Positions 10,540 to 21,882 of a stretch of DNA of 64,000 nt are shown here, piece after piece. The stretch spans positions 31,564,770 to 31,628,769 of the forward strand of contig OZ020518.1 of the NCBI GenBank assembly GCA_963971425.1, read 5' to 3'. Source of the DNA: Bryoerythrophyllum caledonicum. Its lineage: Eukaryota; Streptophyta; Bryopsida; Pottiales; Pottiaceae. Position 1 is the stretch's first letter. The number at the start of each line of letters is the position of its first letter. The notes beneath the pieces are model-generated. The model made no database searches. It saw only the letters and a list, made by a program, of their open reading frames with translations, and was not told where the DNA came from. The translations under genes were made by a program, and so were the position numbers.

Positions 10540-12463
10540 CTTTCCATGCTCCACATGTGTCAACTGGAGCACCGTCAATGGTACATTCATTTAGTGCTTG
10601 ACCCATCAGGAAAGTTGAAGACTCTCCAAAAAGAGCAAGCTAATACAGCAAACAAGAACGATTGCGAAAAGAAGGATGATTTTGTCTTTGTAGTTGTGCT
10701 ATCTGCCACTATAAGTGACAAAGAGTGGTACATCAATCCCGGTGCTTCTCAAAACATGACAAGAAATTGGAGTTAATTTTTAAATTATAAAAATCTGCAC
10801 TAGGCGGTAAAGTTTATTTAGGTGATGCCACTAGACTTGTCATCAGAGGGAAGGATAAGATCTCTTTCCAACCTCTAAACAACATTCAAAAGAAATGTGC
10901 ATGACATCTTGTATGTTGAAGGATTGACCAAGAATTTTCTCTGTGTTAATAAAATTACGGACCAAGGTTATGAAATAAGTTTCAAGGCTAACAGTGCATG
11001 TCTTATGGAACGAGACAACATTGTCATCAATGTTGTTAGACATTTTGATGTACCTTGGCAGTACATTGGATGAACCATTGATGATGAATGCACTAATCAT
11101 ATTTGACATGGCTAGTGTGTAAAAAGAAGATGGGAGTTAGACAATCCCTATTGGATAAGAAGAGCACTAAAGTTAGACAACTCCAAGTGGAAAACATGTG
11201 CAATAGAGTTAGATAGCTCCATGTTTAGAAAAAATGCATTGGAGTTAGACAACTCCATATTTGATGCAAGGAAGTCAGACAACTCTACATCTAGTGGCAA
11301 AGGTTGATCGCTTTGTCACCATTGATGGAAAGTAACAAATTATCTTTAAAACTCGGAGATAGCTTGAGGAAGCAAATGGTCAGCGAACTAAATTAGAATT
11401 GAGAAGTGAAGCTAAAGTAAAAGGCATAGTCAAAGGAGACTATATAAGATAAGGTTGAGGGAGAGAAGGCATCTTATTATGGGCTCTTCTTTATAGGTTG
11501 GATGGTTAGCTAAGATTAAGCTCCAGAAGCTTGATTTGTTGTTATTGAATATTTTGAAGTAAATGAGTTTCTTAACTCAAAAGCTTTGTATTCTCTATAT
11601 AATAAATTGTGAGAAGAAGTGGATTTAGAAGAGTTTTTTATTGGTCTATCTCTGGGAGAAGTACGTAACAGGCATGGAGGCTTAAATGAGCTGAGAAGAT
11701 CTTTGGATGAAGGCAAGAAGACTTCACTTATTACAAAGACAAAAAAAGACAATGGACAAGGTTGATTTTGGCATCAGTGATTTGGTCATCTCGGCATTTC
11801 CGGCTTGAAGAAGCTACAAGCAGATGATATGGTTACTCATATGGACCGTAGCAAGCATGCAGAGTTAGAGTTTTGAAAAGGATGTGTTTATAGCAAACAA
11901 TATCGTGATGCTTTTTCAATGATAGGTGGGACTCGTGAAACAAAATTCTTGGAATTGGTACATTCCAATGTAAATGGTCCAATGAAGACTACATCTTATG
12001 GAGGAGCAAAATACTTTGTTACTTTCATCGACGATTTTCAAAAAAGACTTTTGTTTATTTCATGAAGCAAAAGTTGGAAGTCTTGGAAAAGTTTAAGATT
12101 TTTGAGGCTCTAATTGGAAAAACAAATAGGCTTGGTGATTCAAAAATTTCATAGCAACAATGGTGGTGAATATGCATCCAAGGCTTTAAAGCAATTTTGA
12201 GAGGAGCGTGGCATTGAATGACGAATGTCTACACCTTACACATTTCAACAAAATGGAGTTGCAAAATGCAAGAATTGGACATCATTTGAAAGTACAAGGT
12301 GCATGTTACAGCAAAAACGATTTTCTAATGCATTTTAGATAGAAGCCATCAACATGGCAAAATATGTCCTTAATTGAGCTCCAACTATAGCTATGGAAGG
12401 GAAAACACCTGAAGAAGTTTGGTTAGGCATGAAACCTTCACTTCAACATCTTCAAATATTTAG
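10540..12463 (+). mobile_element. Decayed Copia (Ty1) LTR retrotransposon, internal part, copy 1
   Basis: Parts recognised in order on the plus strand: an aspartic-protease-like motif (EWYINPGASQNMT, near 10,720-10,775), a tandem-repeat segment (11,129-11,300), a GAG_pre-integrase-like segment near 11,780-11,850, an integrase core with a YFVTFIDD-like motif near 12,010-12,040, and an integrase end with GKTPEEVWLGMKPSLQHL near 12,393. The element is broken by many changes and has no recognisable LTRs here. It is cut at 12,463 by another Copia-type element. It is clearly old relative to the segmental duplication, which carries it in both copies. Confidence 0.75.
11129..11300 (+). repeat. 36-bp tandem repeat inside the Copia fossil, copy 1
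   Basis: The core AGTTAGAC recurs at 11,135, 11,171, 11,207 and 11,243 (exact 36-bp period), with a fifth, variant core (AGTCAGAC) at 11,273. Several units contain a small palindrome GGAGTTAGACAACTCC. The 36-bp period is 12 codons, and one frame gives a repeated LDNS-type motif, so this was probably a repeat in the polyprotein. Confidence 0.75.
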
Positions 12464-14519
12464 CTTGTCCAAACAAGTAGCCAACTTTATACACCTTCGA
12501 GATAGAACTCATTTGTATCAACTCAATTTATTATTTTGCCAACGTTTCCTGTCCACAACCCTGCACGCATGCACGGTGGCATAATTTAGCCAACGGCATC
12601 TTTTGCTGCTACATGGGTTTCAGTTGAGGATTCAAGGACATCCTCCTCTCTAACAACTACACCGTGTGCTCCACTCAGTCCCTGAGCTGCAATGACATGA
12701 GTTGTTTGGAGTGAAATCAAACAATAATTGTGCCGGAGCCTTGCTTGTTAGGAGTGGAAGAGCATTGAGCAACAAGAAATTATAGTTAGTTAGGTATACA
12801 GTAGTTAGTACTTCAAGAGTATTTTTGGAATTTTTATGGCAGCATATGATGTAACTCTCACCGCGTGGTCCTCATGGCAGTGATGAAAGGCAAAATGCTG
12901 CTCTTGGCATACATGCTTGGCTCATCCTTTAGTGCTTCTTGAAGCACCCATTGATGTGACAGGTTGAGAGCGTCCATGCCTTACATAATTAGGTGTATAA
13001 GGTGTAAAGAATTTAGGAGATGTGACTCAATTACGATTTATTATTTTCCCCCACATACTTGCACAACATTATGAAAATTGAAATTTACACTCACATACTA
13101 TTTTCTTGTTGGAGCTTGGATATGTTTTCCATCTTAGAAGAACCATGTATGATTTGCCAACCCAGGTATTTGTTAAATCCTTTAGAGCCTAGAGGTGTTT
13201 ATGGAGGTAAGCAGATTTTCATTGAGTTTTTGATTTGATGCGAGCTCCCAAGAATTAGGAACCCAAGGAGTAGGAACTTTGAACAATGAGTCAAATTGTA
13301 CAATATTGTAGCCAAGTCAAGTGGTGAGATTACTTGGAAAAATGGACTATATTTATTGCTTTTGCAAGTATGAGATTAAAAAAATGTATATGAAGTTGTC
13401 TAAAAATGCCATTTTTTAGGAGGTTGTTATGAAGTTAAATAGAATCTATCATGATTTTTTCTACAATCTTAAAAAATATGGTTTAGCTTTAGGATATGTT
13501 GTGGACTTTCCAAAAATATATAGTATCATTTGTAGAAAATTTACTATGATGTTTAAACCACTATCTATGCTTTACTTTTACAGTAGATACATATGAACTT
13601 AAATACAAAATTGTAGAGGAACTCACAAATTTGATAATTATTTTGCAATTTGACAAAAGGATATCAATCCAAGGCAAAAACTTAACTTTCCAAAATCTCT
13701 TGCATCCTCGACTTTTTTTCCTCCTTGGGTTGCGCTGAAGTTTCCACATAGAGTTTCTGGCAACCTATTCCCTTCAGCCCATTCCCGACAATCTATTCCC
13801 AACAGCCCTTTCTCGGCAATCTATAGCACTGTTGAGACTATGTACTGATCGTGAGCAAAGCACAAGTTGTGAGCAGGTTGTGAGCACAACAAGGACTGTG
13901 GGCAAGGTTTCTTGGAGCTCCAATGCTCTCTTGATTTCTTATATTGCTTCTAACAAAAGCTACCAAAAGAATAATTAAACTTCCTCAAAGGTGATTGAAA
14001 GACCATGTTCTTCTAAACAACCTCACACATACACTCAATCTGCAAATGGCAATTCAAGAGCACCAAGCTTTCATACCATGTGATAAAATACGAGGGAAGT
14101 GTATTGCTGGAATAGAAGTATAATGATGTGAATACAAATGAGCTCACCACCCAACCATGGAGGATTCAAGAAAACTAACCGCTTTGAATGATCCTCTCCC
14201 TTCAATTCTTATATAGCAAAAGTCCATGGTCTAGCAACATGGACTTTCTAATGCAAACACACTAACAATAAGTCCCACTATTGACATGTGGGTATTTGAC
14301 TTATTAGTCCACATAACGGCTTGGTAGACTACGACAGTTGTGACGGCTTGGTAGACTATTCAACTATGTGTTGACTACCATTCAAGATATATGGCTACAA
14401 GTTGTCAATTGTCCATTACCACATAATGTCTAATAGGAGTTATCCATGTATGTAAATATTATTTTAACACAAATTACCACAAATTTTCAAAGTAGAAAGT
14501 AGTTTTTGACATTTTCATG
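12464..14519 (-). mobile_element. Copia-type LTR element fragment, minus orientation, copy 1
   Basis: This is the inverted counterpart of 50,699-52,757, nearly identical over about 2.05 kb. In minus orientation it begins with an LTR (14,519 down to about 14,081; TGAAAATGTC ... TATCACA), followed by a tRNA-Met-type primer site TGGTATGAAAGCTTGG, then about 1.6 kb without recognisable gag or pol. No second LTR is seen. It interrupts the Copia fossil to its left. It is broken or non-autonomous. Confidence 0.7.
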
Positions 14520-16477
14520 AAACACAAATCCTTCTACTACTACATTGTGTTGTATCAAAACCACCAGTACCCAAAACCACCAACTTTTGCTTCCTTGTTT
14601 GGCATGCCATCGGTGGACTTGATCCTTTATTCCTGTTGAGAATAGTGAAATGTAGCGGTTTTGAGTTAAGAGAAGGATAGGCTTGTTCCCTTTATGTCCT
14701 TGCTTCTAGGGGTGTTGGTGGATATAAGGCATTTAATTGTAACTACTGTAAGGTACTATTGATATTAGCCACTACTTTGCATGCGGTTTAGAGTGAAGAA
14801 AGAGATGGCAAATTCCACAATATTTGCACAAATATTGGCTCTCTTTTCAAAATTCCTTGGTATAGGTATATAGGTAAGGTGGTTGAAAATTAATATGGAC
14901 TACATCAATTTAGGTTTTGGAATCAAATAATTTGAATTATCTTCCAATTGCAAATGCAAATTCAAAATTGAAGTGACCTATAGGATAATGCATATACATG
15001 AATTAATGTAGAATTTTAGCTTTAGTTTGATGTGCATTGTATAATAAAGTAAATGGTACAGTAGTGGTAGGTAGGATTTTGACAAGTGTTGATTTGTATA
15101 GACAATTTAGTGTTAATGGATGTACCACCACCATGACCATTACAACATTACTTATTATGTAAATATCAATTCATCCACAAAAAGATATCCATCTAAAGGT
15201 TGGTTCAATAAATCGACTATATTATATCACTATACCAACATGTAGTGGTATTTTAATGATACCACTACCATTTCCAAATACTACTAACTTCTAATGAAAA
15301 AATCAATTTAATTACAAAAATTCATCCATCAAGGACTTAAAGAGTAGGTTCCATGAAATATTCATACACATGGCTCAACCAAAGTCTTATTGCTGCATCA
15401 TGCAAGGGACAAAGATAATATCAAATATATCTTGATTTGTGGTTTTTTAGATCATTAAATCATTATTTTGCTAAGTGATGAATTTGATGACTTTTGAATT
15501 GCAACGATAATAATTTTACCGTTCCACATAACTTTATGGTATAAATTATTATTGAGTATCATCCTTTCATTATCATTTATAAAATTATGTCACTTTTATT
15601 TATGAAATTAGAATTCATTGCAATAAATTTCATTAATCTCAAATAGTATTGAATACATTAACCAATAATGGTGCCAAATTTCATTTCTTGTAACCTTTGA
15701 TAACTAAAACTTCAAGGTGCCGAAGTTGTTTCTCCTTCAATACCAATCATAAGAAAAGAGTTGTTGAATAATAAAATCTATATAATGATTTGTTAGTATA
15801 TTGTCTCTAATATTTATCTATTATTGTCTCTAATCTTTATCTATAATTGTCCCAACATAAATTCACTAAGATTCATATCCAAACCAAATTTATGAAACAT
15901 TCACTTTCATCCAAGCATAGATTAAATTCATGACGACTTAACACCGAATCAATACTTATTTTATCACCAATTTATGGCTAATGCCCATATTTGGTATTTA
16001 TTTACTATTATACTGTAGGTGAAGGACGACTTCATCACTTTAGTGCCAAATAATTAACAAGGATTTTGAGTGACATATCATCTTTACCATGGTCTAAACC
16101 AATTAAATTGTGATACATGACACTTTCTTCCAAAAAATGAATCTTATGGTAAAGTTGTCTTTCAACTACAGTATATACTGCCTGTTGTCCTTTGGAGGAC
16201 ACACTATTGTGCTTATGATTTAAGTTTTATGGACATAGACAATGGAGGAATAAATAATTAGTTCACAAAATCATTTGAGTGTTGTTTGCTTGGGTTTTGG
16301 ATATGAAGAAATTTGTATGTTAATGATGGGTCATAAAATAATCTTCATTTTAAAAATTGTAGTAATTTCAATACTGGGAATAAAATCTTCAAAACTTTGC
16401 AATCCTCGTGAAAACTATCTTCCTACATGGGAGAAGATTTTTTCATTAAAAGCTGTAATTAAAATAACTAATATTTC
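14520..16477. other. AT-rich intergenic stretch with MITE-like pieces
   Basis: No supported gene. Around 14,860-14,930 the sequence resembles the inner blocks of the MITE at 8,033-8,618. A perfect 10-bp stem with a 7-base loop lies at 15,242-15,268 (GTAGTGGTAT against ATACCACTAC). A 24-bp unit based on TTGTCTCTAAT repeats twice near 15,792-15,850. Copy 2 has the same at 39,796-41,753. Confidence 0.5.
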
Positions 16478-17036
16478 TTAAGTTGGTGGTAATAGACTCT
16501 CCAACCATATTGTGAAGAACGGGGTATGTGTAGGAGGCAACGTGCACCATGGGCGCAAGTCTCGCTGGCCCATTTTGACAAGGCTTATGTGCTTGTCGGG
16601 TTCGTCGCCCCATAGTGAGGAGCAGTCGGACGAGAAACTCAGCCGATAGTGAAACTGTGGTGGGCCTCTCATCATAGTCATCTTTTCAAAACGTCTGCAT
16701 GGACTAACCGTCAAAGCATCCCGCAGTTGTGAAGCCACGGAGGGCTCAGTGAGGCAAGTTGTCATCTTATAAGTTAAGCTCCCTCCGAATGCTTTCTACA
16801 TCCGAATCCTCTCTCGATCTCGCCCGCTTCAGTTTACTTGCATTAGTTTGTATGCTGCATCAGATTGCTGCTTTGTCTCTCTCTTGCGTCTCCTGGCTTC
16901 TGTTTCCTGCTTCCGCTAGCTTCCGCTTCCGTGATTGTGAGGCCGCTGAACTCTTGCCAGCCCGCGTGGTCCTTAATTTTGGTTGAGAGGGATTATGAGT
17001 GGAAGACTATAATAGGCCGGTGTTGTCTACGCAGAG

Positions 17037-17609
17037 ATGAATTCCAGATTTGCCATTGATATTGCGTTGGAGCCCTTGAAATGCCCGATCAATTGTCGTA
17101 CATTGCCATCACTTGACGACAGCGAGGGCGAGGGCAAGGGCGAGCAGCCCCGTGTCGCGGCGCTGTGTCAGGGTTTGGGGAAGCGCGACGCTGGAGACGA
17201 ATGTTCGCATGACGCGTCGGAGAGCGAAGATGTACGTTTGAGAGGCGTCTCGTCGGGTACAGACGAATCTCAAGCGGAGGTTACAGGAGAGTGCCCTTGC
17301 CACGAAACCAACGCATATTATGCTGGCACATATTGGTCGACTGACCCCGTGGAAGAAGATAATCTCATGAGTAAACTAGCTCCGTTCATCAAGCAACAGA
17401 TGGAAGACGCAGTTAAGTCTACCGTTCTTCCTTTGATCTCGGTTCTGCGCAGCCGGGAGGTGGACGAGCAGAGGCATCGAAAGAAGATGCTGGCCCTAGA
17501 GAAACAGAAGCTGGCCCTGAAGCGGGAGAAATTGCTCTCCAAACGCCGCGGTGTTCGGCGATCCAGAACAGCGAGTCGGAGGAATCTCGTGGTGCCCCAA
17601 AAGGTCTAA
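17037..17609 (+). CDS. Gene C copy 1, unrecognised 190-aa protein with basic coiled-coil tail
   Basis: A single uninterrupted frame runs from ATG at 17,037 (context GCAGAGATGA) to TAA at 17,609, in a locally GC-richer patch that starts near 16,540, as expected for a real gene with its 5' leader. The N-terminal half is acidic (DDSEGEGKGEQ, ASESED). The middle (about residues 105-140) holds an amphipathic segment around KLAPFIKQQMEDAVKS. Residues about 145-175 are a charged helix (LALEKQKLALKREKLL). The end is Arg-rich (SKRRGVRRSRTASRR), like a nuclear localisation signal. I recognise no family. The helix style resembles C-terminal tails of Myb/SANT-type proteins, but no such domain is present. 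It ends about 220 bp before a reverse Copia fossil. Confidence 0.6.
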   Translation: MNSRFAIDIALEPLKCPINCRTLPSLDDSEGEGKGEQPRVAALCQGLGKRDAGDECSHDASESEDVRLRGVSSGTDESQAEVTGECPCHETNAYYAGTYWSTDPVEEDNLMSKLAPFIKQQMEDAVKSTVLPLISVLRSREVDEQRHRKKMLALEKQKLALKREKLLSKRRGVRRSRTASRRNLVVPQKV

Positions 17610-17834
17610 TGCAGCTAGTTTAGTGTGGTGCCAGTGTTCTTGTCGAAATCAATCAGCCACCTAGTCTTGGTTGTTTCAGTATTCTCTGTGGCTTCTGTCG
17701 TAGTCGGTCCACGCTAATTTGGGTAGATTAGTCTGTTATGGTCGGTATTTTGGCAATGTGGAGACTCCAGTTCCAGTCTAGACTAATGTAGTGTTACTTC
17801 TTTGTCAATTGTAGTGTACTTCTCGTTGAAATGC

Positions 17835-19582
17835 TCAATATAACATATCTAACACATAAACCAAATATTTTGATAACCTAAATCGTATATCGTCTAATGT
17901 ACCCGAACACTCACACGAAGATGAGAGCGTCGACGCGCAATAGAGATTTATATTGCACGTCAAAGGTGCACTGTAGATGTGGTCAGGATGAATAGACTTC
18001 ATGGAAGTCGTCACGTAGACAAGTTCGTCATGACCCGTCAACATCCCCCTGCACTTGGAGACTTCGATGATGAGAAGATCCGATCAATGGTCGAGGAAAT
18101 TGAATAGGAGACACACACAGAGAGAAAGCGGCAGGGCCAAGGATGGTCGACAGATGGCAGGAGCCGGAGATGTCGACGGTAAGTAACCAAGTTGGGTTGG
18201 TAAACGTGTGTACGATTAGGGTTGAAGAATAAATACTGATAGGAGAGGGTTTGCAGGCTTGTGTGATTTGGTTTGGCTTGTGGGCAGCATTGACGGTGTT
18301 GCACTGTATGTTGGATGCGCTATTGACCGTGGTTTCAGTCTGGGTTCATGTAGACGACAACTTCAACCACGAGAATAGCAACGTGGGAGAATCCATGATT
18401 CCCAATGGAGAGGTTGAGTCGTCGGAGATTAAGAGAGAAGGCATGTGCTACGCTGTCCGTAGGTGGCGAAGGCCAAGAATCTACAACAGTTGGCCGGAAC
18501 GTGACGTGCGAGTAATAGGGTTCAAAGGAGCCATCTTTACGAGCTTCAAATTGTTGAAAGAAGCTGAGAGGTTTGCCTACGAGGTTGAGAGGTTATGTGT
18601 TTTGTTTCCTAAAACTCTAATATACTAATATGTTGAATTCCGGTTTCATCCTTGAGCTTCGTGAATCTATGTTTGTCCAAGGGTTTTGTTAGTATGTCTG
18701 CAAGTTGTTTGCCAGTTGGGATGTAAAAGAGGTCCACAACACCAGTGAGTACATTTTTTTCTTACGTAGTGTAGCCATATCTCCATGTGTTTAGATCTGT
18801 CATGTCATACCGGGTTGTGTGCTGATTTGATGGTACTTTGATTGTCACATAATAGTGATATAGAATCAACCTCTTGTCCATGAATGCGAGACATCAATGT
18901 GCAAATCCAAATGGCTTCTCGTATACCTTCACCTAATGCTCTTGATTCAACACCAATTGATGATACAACCACGGTGTCTTGTTTCTTTTTATGCCCATGA
19001 AATTGGTCCACCTGCTGACTTATACAACCATCCTGGGATTGATTTCAAGTCAATGATACATTTAGCCCAGTCTAAGTCTGTGTAGCCGATCACTGTAGTG
19101 TTGTTGTTTTTGTAATAGGAAATGCCAAATTCTATTGTGCCTTTGATGTAGCGATTAACTTGATTTGCCGCCTGTAAGTGTGGGATTCGTGGGCTGTGCA
19201 TGAAGCGGCTAAGGGTCCCTACGGCAAATAATATCTCAGGTCTGGTATTTACTAGATAGATTAACATCCCAACTATTTTTTGAAAGTTTTAATGTCTACC
19301 ATTGGAAACTCTTCCTCGTGTCCAAGTTTGATGCCTTCAGCCATGGGAATATGGATGGCAGAGGCTCTTTGCATCATGAAGATCCCAATTGGTTTCCAAA
19401 TAAATTCCACTCCTAAGTAGAAGTGGATGTTTCTAAGGTCTGTCATTTCAAACCGATTCATGAGTTGGATTTTGATCCATGCCATTTTCCGTAAGTTTAA
19501 GCATGTCAGTAGAAGATCATCTACGTAGAGAACCAATAATACTACCCTCCCAGAATCTCGCAGGTAGTAGAGACTATAGTCC
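17835..19582 (-). mobile_element. Copia element, 3' part, minus orientation, truncated, copy 1
   Basis: Read on the minus strand: reverse transcriptase end with the YVDD catalytic motif (about 19,540), RNase H with a QDTVVVSSIGVESRAL segment (18,805-19,011), and the usual pol tail (GKQLADILTKPLDKHRF, near 18,670-18,720). Then comes about 580 bp without sense coding, a purine tract TGCAGGGGGA, and the start of the 3' LTR at 18,043 (TGTTGACGGG). The far LTR edge, near 17,830, is not sharply defined. It is cut at 19,582, the duplication breakpoint, whereas copy 2 continues. It has few breaks in this part and looks fairly young. Confidence 0.8.
18143..18628 (+). CDS. Antisense spliced frame with RNase H1-type hybrid-binding (Cauli_VI) domain, copy 1
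   Basis: Exon 1 is 18,143-18,178 (12 codons, ends GACG|GTAAGT). Exon 2 is 18,257-18,628 (after TTTGCAG). The 78-bp intron joins them in phase 0 for 135 residues. Residues about 13-45 are a hydrophobic, Trp-rich stretch that could span a membrane. Residues about 80-125 match the hybrid-binding domain of RNase H1 and the Cauli_VI family: MCYAVRRWRRPRIYNSW, then VIGFKGAIFTSFKLL and EAERF. In known proteins this domain binds RNA/DNA hybrids or double-stranded RNA. The frame lies wholly between the pol end and 3' LTR of the reverse Copia element, in the opposite sense, so a promoter in or near that LTR could drive it. A host gene fragment captured by the element is the alternative. Confidence 0.6.
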
Positions 19583-20598
19583 CAATCGAAAAAACCCAAT
19601 GAGAAGCCTCCATACGGGCAACTCAAAGCCTACTCTTTGGTCGGTACAATGATAAGCGTTCACATGGTCAATCGGTTGAAGAGCATCCACCACCACCCAC
19701 TACTATCCAATTAAATCCCTATCAAAAAAATATTTCTCAGCCACTTATCAACCAGCTAATGAAAATTCAAACTGATTCTCAACCGCAACATCAACACAAA
19801 CCAAACATTAACCACACTATAAACTAAACATAAATTAAACACAACCTAAACATAAATCACATATCAACCACGCCTTCACTAATATTAATCACAAGTATTT
19901 AATTAAGTATATCCACAAGACGGCCCACATCACGACACCGTAATCTTTGCCACCGAACAACAATTAGTCTTTGAAACAAAGTCTTGAAAAATTCACATTG
20001 GCCAAAAATCTTCAAATGGATTCTTCATCGTTGGAAAATAACGCCAATAAACATTTGCCCTTGAAATCACTACAAATTCTTGGAACTCGAGGATATATGT
20101 ATAAAAACTTTGAGTCCAAGTGTTGTCACGATGTGCATACTTGATATTATTGATATTGCCAATAATTTCATCCTCAGAAACTTCATCTCCATCCTCAATT
20201 TCTAACTCGTTTCTACTATCATTATGTGTGGACGAAGACTCAATATGAGCCCTTTATCAATGTTGAGCTAAAGTATGAAGTCTCCGACCACGAACGCTTC
20301 TAGGACCCAAGGTATACTGAGGTTTCAAAGTCGTCCCCACTCCATCATGCCCCACCTCAATTTCTTCATAAAATCCATAGTCCCTTGTCGAGGCCGTCTC
20401 TAGAAAACAAGCCCCTCCAACCAAGTCTAGAAAATGTTCACCTTGAAGAGAACCCCATTGTTCTCGATGTATTTGTTGCTTCCAAATGCTCCCAAAGCTC
20501 CCACCACTTCCTAAAGCTCTTAGTTGCTTCCCCCACTCCCGGAAGCTTCTCCTTGTTCTCCGCCGCTCCCAATAGCTTCATATTGCTCTCTGCCATCC
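19583..20598. other. Unique to copy 1, no supported gene
   Basis: This sequence starts exactly where the copies stop matching. On the minus strand, 19,990-20,330 reads for stretches like eroded coding sequence (acidic EIEDGDEVSEDEIIG), but I cannot assign it. The rest is low-complexity AT and AC-rich sequence near 19,780-19,870. Confidence 0.4.
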
Positions 20599-20985
20599 CT
20601 AGCCATTAGAGCCGTTGGAGTACTTGTCCCGCTTTGTTTTTGAGGAATATTGTCGGAGCTCTAGCGGCCACCATAAATCCTCTACAGACCTCAATTCAAG
20701 GTTAGAATATGGACCTTCATCAAACTCATCATCTTCCAAATCTTCACAGCTTGGAGCCCTTCCTTCCTCTTTGACTTCTTCGCTATCAAAATACTTCTCA
20801 TCAAAATGGCCAATACATTGAGTTTCATTATAGTGAGAATTGTCACTGACAAAAACTGGCGGCATAGGAAGAGGTGTTGGGTGCTCGAAAAGTACATCTG
20901 GAGCATTTGAAAATGTCGGACTTTCAGATGGTGGAGTGGTGGATGTTGTTGCAGATTGAGTAGACAATCTGCAACTCCATCGCAC
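20599..20985 (-). CDS. Hypothetical 128-aa frame, unrecognised
   Basis: The frame opens at 20,985 and ends at 20,599. It starts Ser/Thr/Pro-rich (TTPPSESPTFSNAPD), has an acidic centre (FDSEEVKEEGRAPSCEDLED), and ends with WWPLELRQYSSKTKRDKYS. It may be one exon of a longer gene, since an AG acceptor-like site lies just upstream near 21,010. There is no family resemblance and no neighbour to support it. Chance or an eroded transposon frame is quite possible. Confidence 0.25.
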   Translation of the reverse strand: MRWSCRLSTQSATTSTTPPSESPTFSNAPDVLFEHPTPLPMPPVFVSDNSHYNETQCIGHFDEKYFDSEEVKEEGRAPSCEDLEDDEFDEGPYSNLELRSVEDLWWPLELRQYSSKTKRDKYSNGSNG

Positions 20986-21882
20986 CGATAGCCCATCCCA
21001 TGCAAGCTACAAGAAAGCAATGAAACTCCATGTTATAATTAGATTAGCAATTTTCCACTTAAAGGAAGATTGGAAGGGACACACTTGTACCTCATTTCTT
21101 GAATGTGTTGCTTTCTTTCTAAGCATTTGCATTGATGATGAAGATAAAGAAAAGATGGAAATAGAGGTGTCTATCACAAGTTCGTACTCTTGTTAAAAAA
21201 AATATTCTTCATTCTCAAAGTGGCTAGCAAACAAGGGACACATTTCACGAAATGAGATAAGGTAACCCTATGGCAATCAACCAAAATTCATAACCAATAT
21301 TTATAAAATTAACCCTATATCCAACCCACTTCCATCTCAATATCACCCATTCAGCTCCAAATGAAGGTTGGCCATTAGGCAAGACCCCTTAGTTTTGATC
21401 AGCTTATGGGGGGTACCTATTGGCAGCCACCAGCTAAACATAGGAGTACACTTTGAAAATTCATAACTACTTCACATTTCATTGGAAAAATATAAAATCA
21501 CTTGGGTTGAAATTGTAATTCTATTGGGTATCACTGAAAAAGTTAATGTGTTATTATTTGTTCTCTCCATATATGCACATTCCTAACTTGTCGGCTATGG
21601 GGGGTTTACCTTAGTTGTGGCTTGAATTTACAGAGCTCACTTCAACTGACGCTAGAGTTTCTGTGAAACATGAGTCCGATTCAACCAAAACTATACAAGA
21701 AGCTTGTGCGCATGCCCACATCAGAATCAGAGGTGCGCTTTGCATCATACAACACCATGAGACTTTCCATGAGGAAATATTCAGGAAGGGAATTGTAAAC
21801 AATATTGTTTCCAAGAAATAGAAAATTCAAAATCATATCAAAACGCATAATAATGCACTAATTAGAACTGATGTGGTTTACC
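20986..21882. other. No supported gene
   Basis: Short frames exist on both strands around 21,611-21,820 but have no recognisable content. On the minus strand a fragment reading LPEYFLMESLMVLYDAKRT looks protein-like and could be a lost exon linked to the candidate at 21,883-22,377. Confidence 0.35.

Larger units (their letters stand above)
1..19582 (+). repeat. Segmental duplication, copy 1
   Basis: This block recurs head-to-tail at 25,268-44,858. The offset is 25,267 up to the (TTC)n tract near 9,790 and 25,276 after it, because copy 2 has three more TTC units. I see only a few substitutions by eye (for example near 4,911, 9,103, 9,863, 10,523 and 19,189), in coding, intergenic and transposon sequence alike, so the duplication is very recent or the copies are allelic sequence placed in tandem. 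The left edge lies outside the window. The right edge is inside a reverse Copia element. Confidence 0.95.

Noticed and set aside
15242-15268. Perfect 10-bp hairpin as a terminator or small RNA
   Set aside because: It is AT-rich, isolated and in MITE-like sequence, and I see no gene it could serve.
15792-15850. Repeated TTGTCTCTAAT units as a CRISPR-like array
   Set aside because: There are only two units in a plant nuclear context, with no regular spacer structure.
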